64,000 nt of DNA, from assembly GCF_017921835.1 (NCBI RefSeq), contig NZ_JAGEMN010000001.1, positions 427,874 through 491,873 of the forward strand. Direction: 5' to 3'. Positions 62,620 to 64,000 of this stretch are shown here, one piece after another. Position 1 is the first letter of the stretch; every line of letters starts with the position of its first letter. Source of the stretch: Sporosarcina sp. 6E9 (GTDB lineage Bacteria > Bacillota > Bacilli > Bacillales_A > Planococcaceae). The notes under the pieces were generated by a model. The model was not told where the DNA came from, did not search any database, and was given only the letters and a program-made list of their open reading frames with translations. The position numbers and the translations under genes were made by a program.

Positions 62620-63186
62620 ATGAATAAAATTGATGAAAAAATTTCACAACATATACCTCTACAGGACAATCCAACCGAAAATATTCAAGGTATAGTTGAA
62701 CCCAGAATTGAAGCGCGTGCTAAGCGTTCTTATATCGCTATTCCAATCGAAGTCACTTTGACTGAATGGGATAAAGTGAATGCGCTATTTGCAGAACTTT
62801 TTGAATGGTTGACCCAAAAAGGCGTACAACCCAATGGTGCCCCATTTTTTCGATATTGGGTACTCGGCGATAATAAGGAGAAATTCAAATTAGAAGTTGG
62901 TATTCCTGTTGTAAATGCAACATTTGGCGATGAGCGGGTAATCGCGGGGACTACGCCAGAAGGTAAATACGTTATTCTGGACCATAAAGGACATCCAGAC
63001 CAGATCCATGAGACATTTAATCTACTTGAGGATTGGTCGGATAATCGTGGGTTAACATTAGATAAAAAGATAGCGGATAATGAAGAATTTTGGGGCGGCC
63101 GTTTCGAGTATTATTTAACGGATCCAGCTATAGAGCCGGACCTTAATAAATGGTCAATTGAAATTGCTGTTAAGATTAAAGAGTAA
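62620..63186 (+). CDS. GyrI-like small-molecule-binding domain protein
   Basis: The 188-residue product has the SHS2/GyrI-like fold common to the effector domain of BmrR and Rob, with AIPIEVTLTEWDKVNALFAELFEWL and FKLEVGIPV. It has no DNA-binding domain. Such free domains bind hydrophobic drugs or hydrolyse reactive compounds. Start at 62620 is set by AGGAGG 9 nt upstream; the longer frame to 62569 has no site. Confidence 0.8.
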   Translation: MNKIDEKISQHIPLQDNPTENIQGIVEPRIEARAKRSYIAIPIEVTLTEWDKVNALFAELFEWLTQKGVQPNGAPFFRYWVLGDNKEKFKLEVGIPVVNATFGDERVIAGTTPEGKYVILDHKGHPDQIHETFNLLEDWSDNRGLTLDKKIADNEEFWGGRFEYYLTDPAIEPDLNKWSIEIAVKIKE

Positions 63187-63199
63187 ACAAATAAGATAC

Positions 63200-63247
63200 A
63201 CCTCCCACTCACCAGGAAACTCTAGTGATTGGGAGGTTTGTTTTTTT
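63200..63247. terminator. Bidirectional terminator between gyrI-like gene and catalase
   Basis: Stem ACCTCCCACTCAC/GTGATTGGGAGGT with one mismatch and a 12-nt loop, then TTGTTTTTTT on the plus strand; the catalase stop lies at its edge. Confidence 0.8.
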
Positions 63248-64000
63248 AATATGGCTCAGCATCGTGCCCTTTTCGAATTGCTTCATCCGGTGCATCATCA
63301 CCGTCTCGGTTACCCAGAGGTTTATGACTATAGCCGCCTTTGGAGGACTTCTCGAGTCCTTCGCGCAGACGTTGCCCGTATTCAGCATCCGCTGCTTCAG
63401 CGAGTGCAATCATTTTATCTCGGATACGCTGGTCACAATTCGAAAGATCAGCGACCAAGTTAGAAATTAAGTCGTCTATTTCCCATTGTTTAAACATGCG
63501 ATACGTTTCGCCGGCTTGCTTTGTATTGCTTTGTCGTTCAATTGATTCCCGAACTAAATTACCTTCAACGTGAGGGGCATGTTCTTTACTGCTTTGTTCC
63601 GATTCCTTTAATCCGCCTAGAATCGATGGCTCATAGTTAATATGCGGATTTTGGCTTTGGGAACGGTCTAATTTAAATTGCATTTGCCCGCCGGTTTGAT
63701 TTGTCGCGACTCGTTTTTTTGGTGCGTTAATCGGCAATTGTAAATAGTTCGCGCCGACGCGGTGCCGTTGTGTATCTGAGTAAGAGAAAGTTCTCCCTTG
63801 CAGCATTTTATCATCGGAAAAGTCCAAACCATCAACAAGGACACCTGTTCCAAATGCAGCTTGTTCAACTTCAGTGAAATAATCTTCGGAATTTTTATTT
63901 AATACCATTTTTCCGACAGGTAACCATGGAAATTGGTCTTCTGGCCACAATTTCGTATCGTCCAACGGATCAAAATCAAGTTCAGGATGTTCATCGTCGC
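63246..64000 (-). CDS. Catalase, C-terminal part (partial)
   Basis: This is the 3' part of a monofunctional heme catalase running off the window; the frame stays open to the edge (encoding [17 protein letters not shown] before the ATG at 63965, so that ATG is internal). It shows the heme-ligand tyrosine motif [12 protein letters not shown], the LPINAP segment and the GGYSHKPLG tail. The enzyme converts hydrogen peroxide to water and oxygen. Heme-pocket His and Asn lie outside the window. It resembles clade 3 KatA-type catalases. Confidence 0.92.
   Translation of the reverse strand, partial: DDEHPELDFDPLDDTKLWPEDQFPWLPVGKMVLNKNSEDYFTEVEQAAFGTGVLVDGLDFSDDKMLQGRTFSYSDTQRHRVGANYLQLPINAPKKRVATNQTGGQMQFKLDRSQSQNPHINYEPSILGGLKESEQSSKEHAPHVEGNLVRESIERQSNTKQAGETYRMFKQWEIDDLISNLVADLSNCDQRIRDKMIALAEAADAEYGQRLREGLEKSSKGGYSHKPLGNRDGDDAPDEAIRKGHDAEPY

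Overview
The window reads as chromosomal DNA of a low-GC, spore-forming member of the Bacillales. Gene content and order match Bacillus relatives closely: pbpC-type PBP3, YusW, proBA, YpmQ/SCO, YtaF, the yrrT-mcc operon, ydbST, opuA, the rib operon, YIEGIA and puc-type genes. Frequent TTG and GTG starts behind strong AGGAGG-like sites fit this too. A Planococcaceae host such as Sporosarcina is my best guess; that is inference from style, not proof. No rRNA, tRNA, CRISPR array, prophage or insertion sequence was seen.

Layout. 1-2.5 kb: 3' part of a fused TRAP transporter permease, then a glutamate-semialdehyde-type aminotransferase. 2.7-9.8 kb: rlmN, a lipoprotein PBP3, YusW, proBA and a lipoprotein. 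9.9-13.4 kb: a response regulator-histidine kinase-SCO operon, divergent from a FixH/YtkA-type lipoprotein. 13.5-18.5 kb: ytaF, the sulfur-salvage operon yrrT-luxS-mccA-mccB, a membrane protein and an OsmC protein. 18.6-24.4 kb: ydbST, a GbsR-type regulator and the divergent opuA glycine-betaine importer. 24.5-27.8 kb: FMN riboswitch, the wreck of ribD, then ribE-ribBA-ribH. 27.8-30.4 kb: an MFS permease and small genes. 30.5-36.4 kb: a GH4 glycosidase/ROK repressor/ABC sugar importer operon with a clear promoter and operator. 36.4-41.2 kb: hypothetical genes, an ECF sigma factor with a membrane partner, and a CPBP protease/MerR pair flanked by direct repeats. 41.2-51.6 kb: a large secreted PIG-L deacetylase, a UDG-family protein, acetyltransferases, pepF, methyltransferase, a 102-bp tandem repeat and a thioesterase. 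51.7-58.6 kb: a Gln-rich protein and a molybdenum-hydroxylase cluster (puc-like) that also contains a YIEGIA pair. 58.6-64 kb: erythromycin-esterase family protein, small membrane proteins, a DAACS symporter, a GyrI-like protein and the 3' part of a catalase.

Genes that work together. YrrT, LuxS, MccA and MccB turn S-ribosylhomocysteine via homocysteine and cystathionine into cysteine. ProB and ProA give the first two steps of proline synthesis, and OpuA imports compatible solutes. RibE, RibBA and RibH are intact, but the RibD steps cannot come from this locus. The GH4 enzyme, ROK regulator and ABC importer form a self-contained oligosaccharide-use unit lacking only its ATPase. The XDH subunits on the minus strand and the XdhC and MocA-like maturation factors on the plus strand form one molybdenum-hydroxylase system.

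The most interesting points are the decayed ribD under an FMN riboswitch, the direct repeats bracketing the CPBP-merR pair, the YIEGIA genes leading a molybdenum-hydroxylase operon, luxS sitting inside the yrrT-mcc operon, and two genes that appear to begin with AUU or AUC codons.
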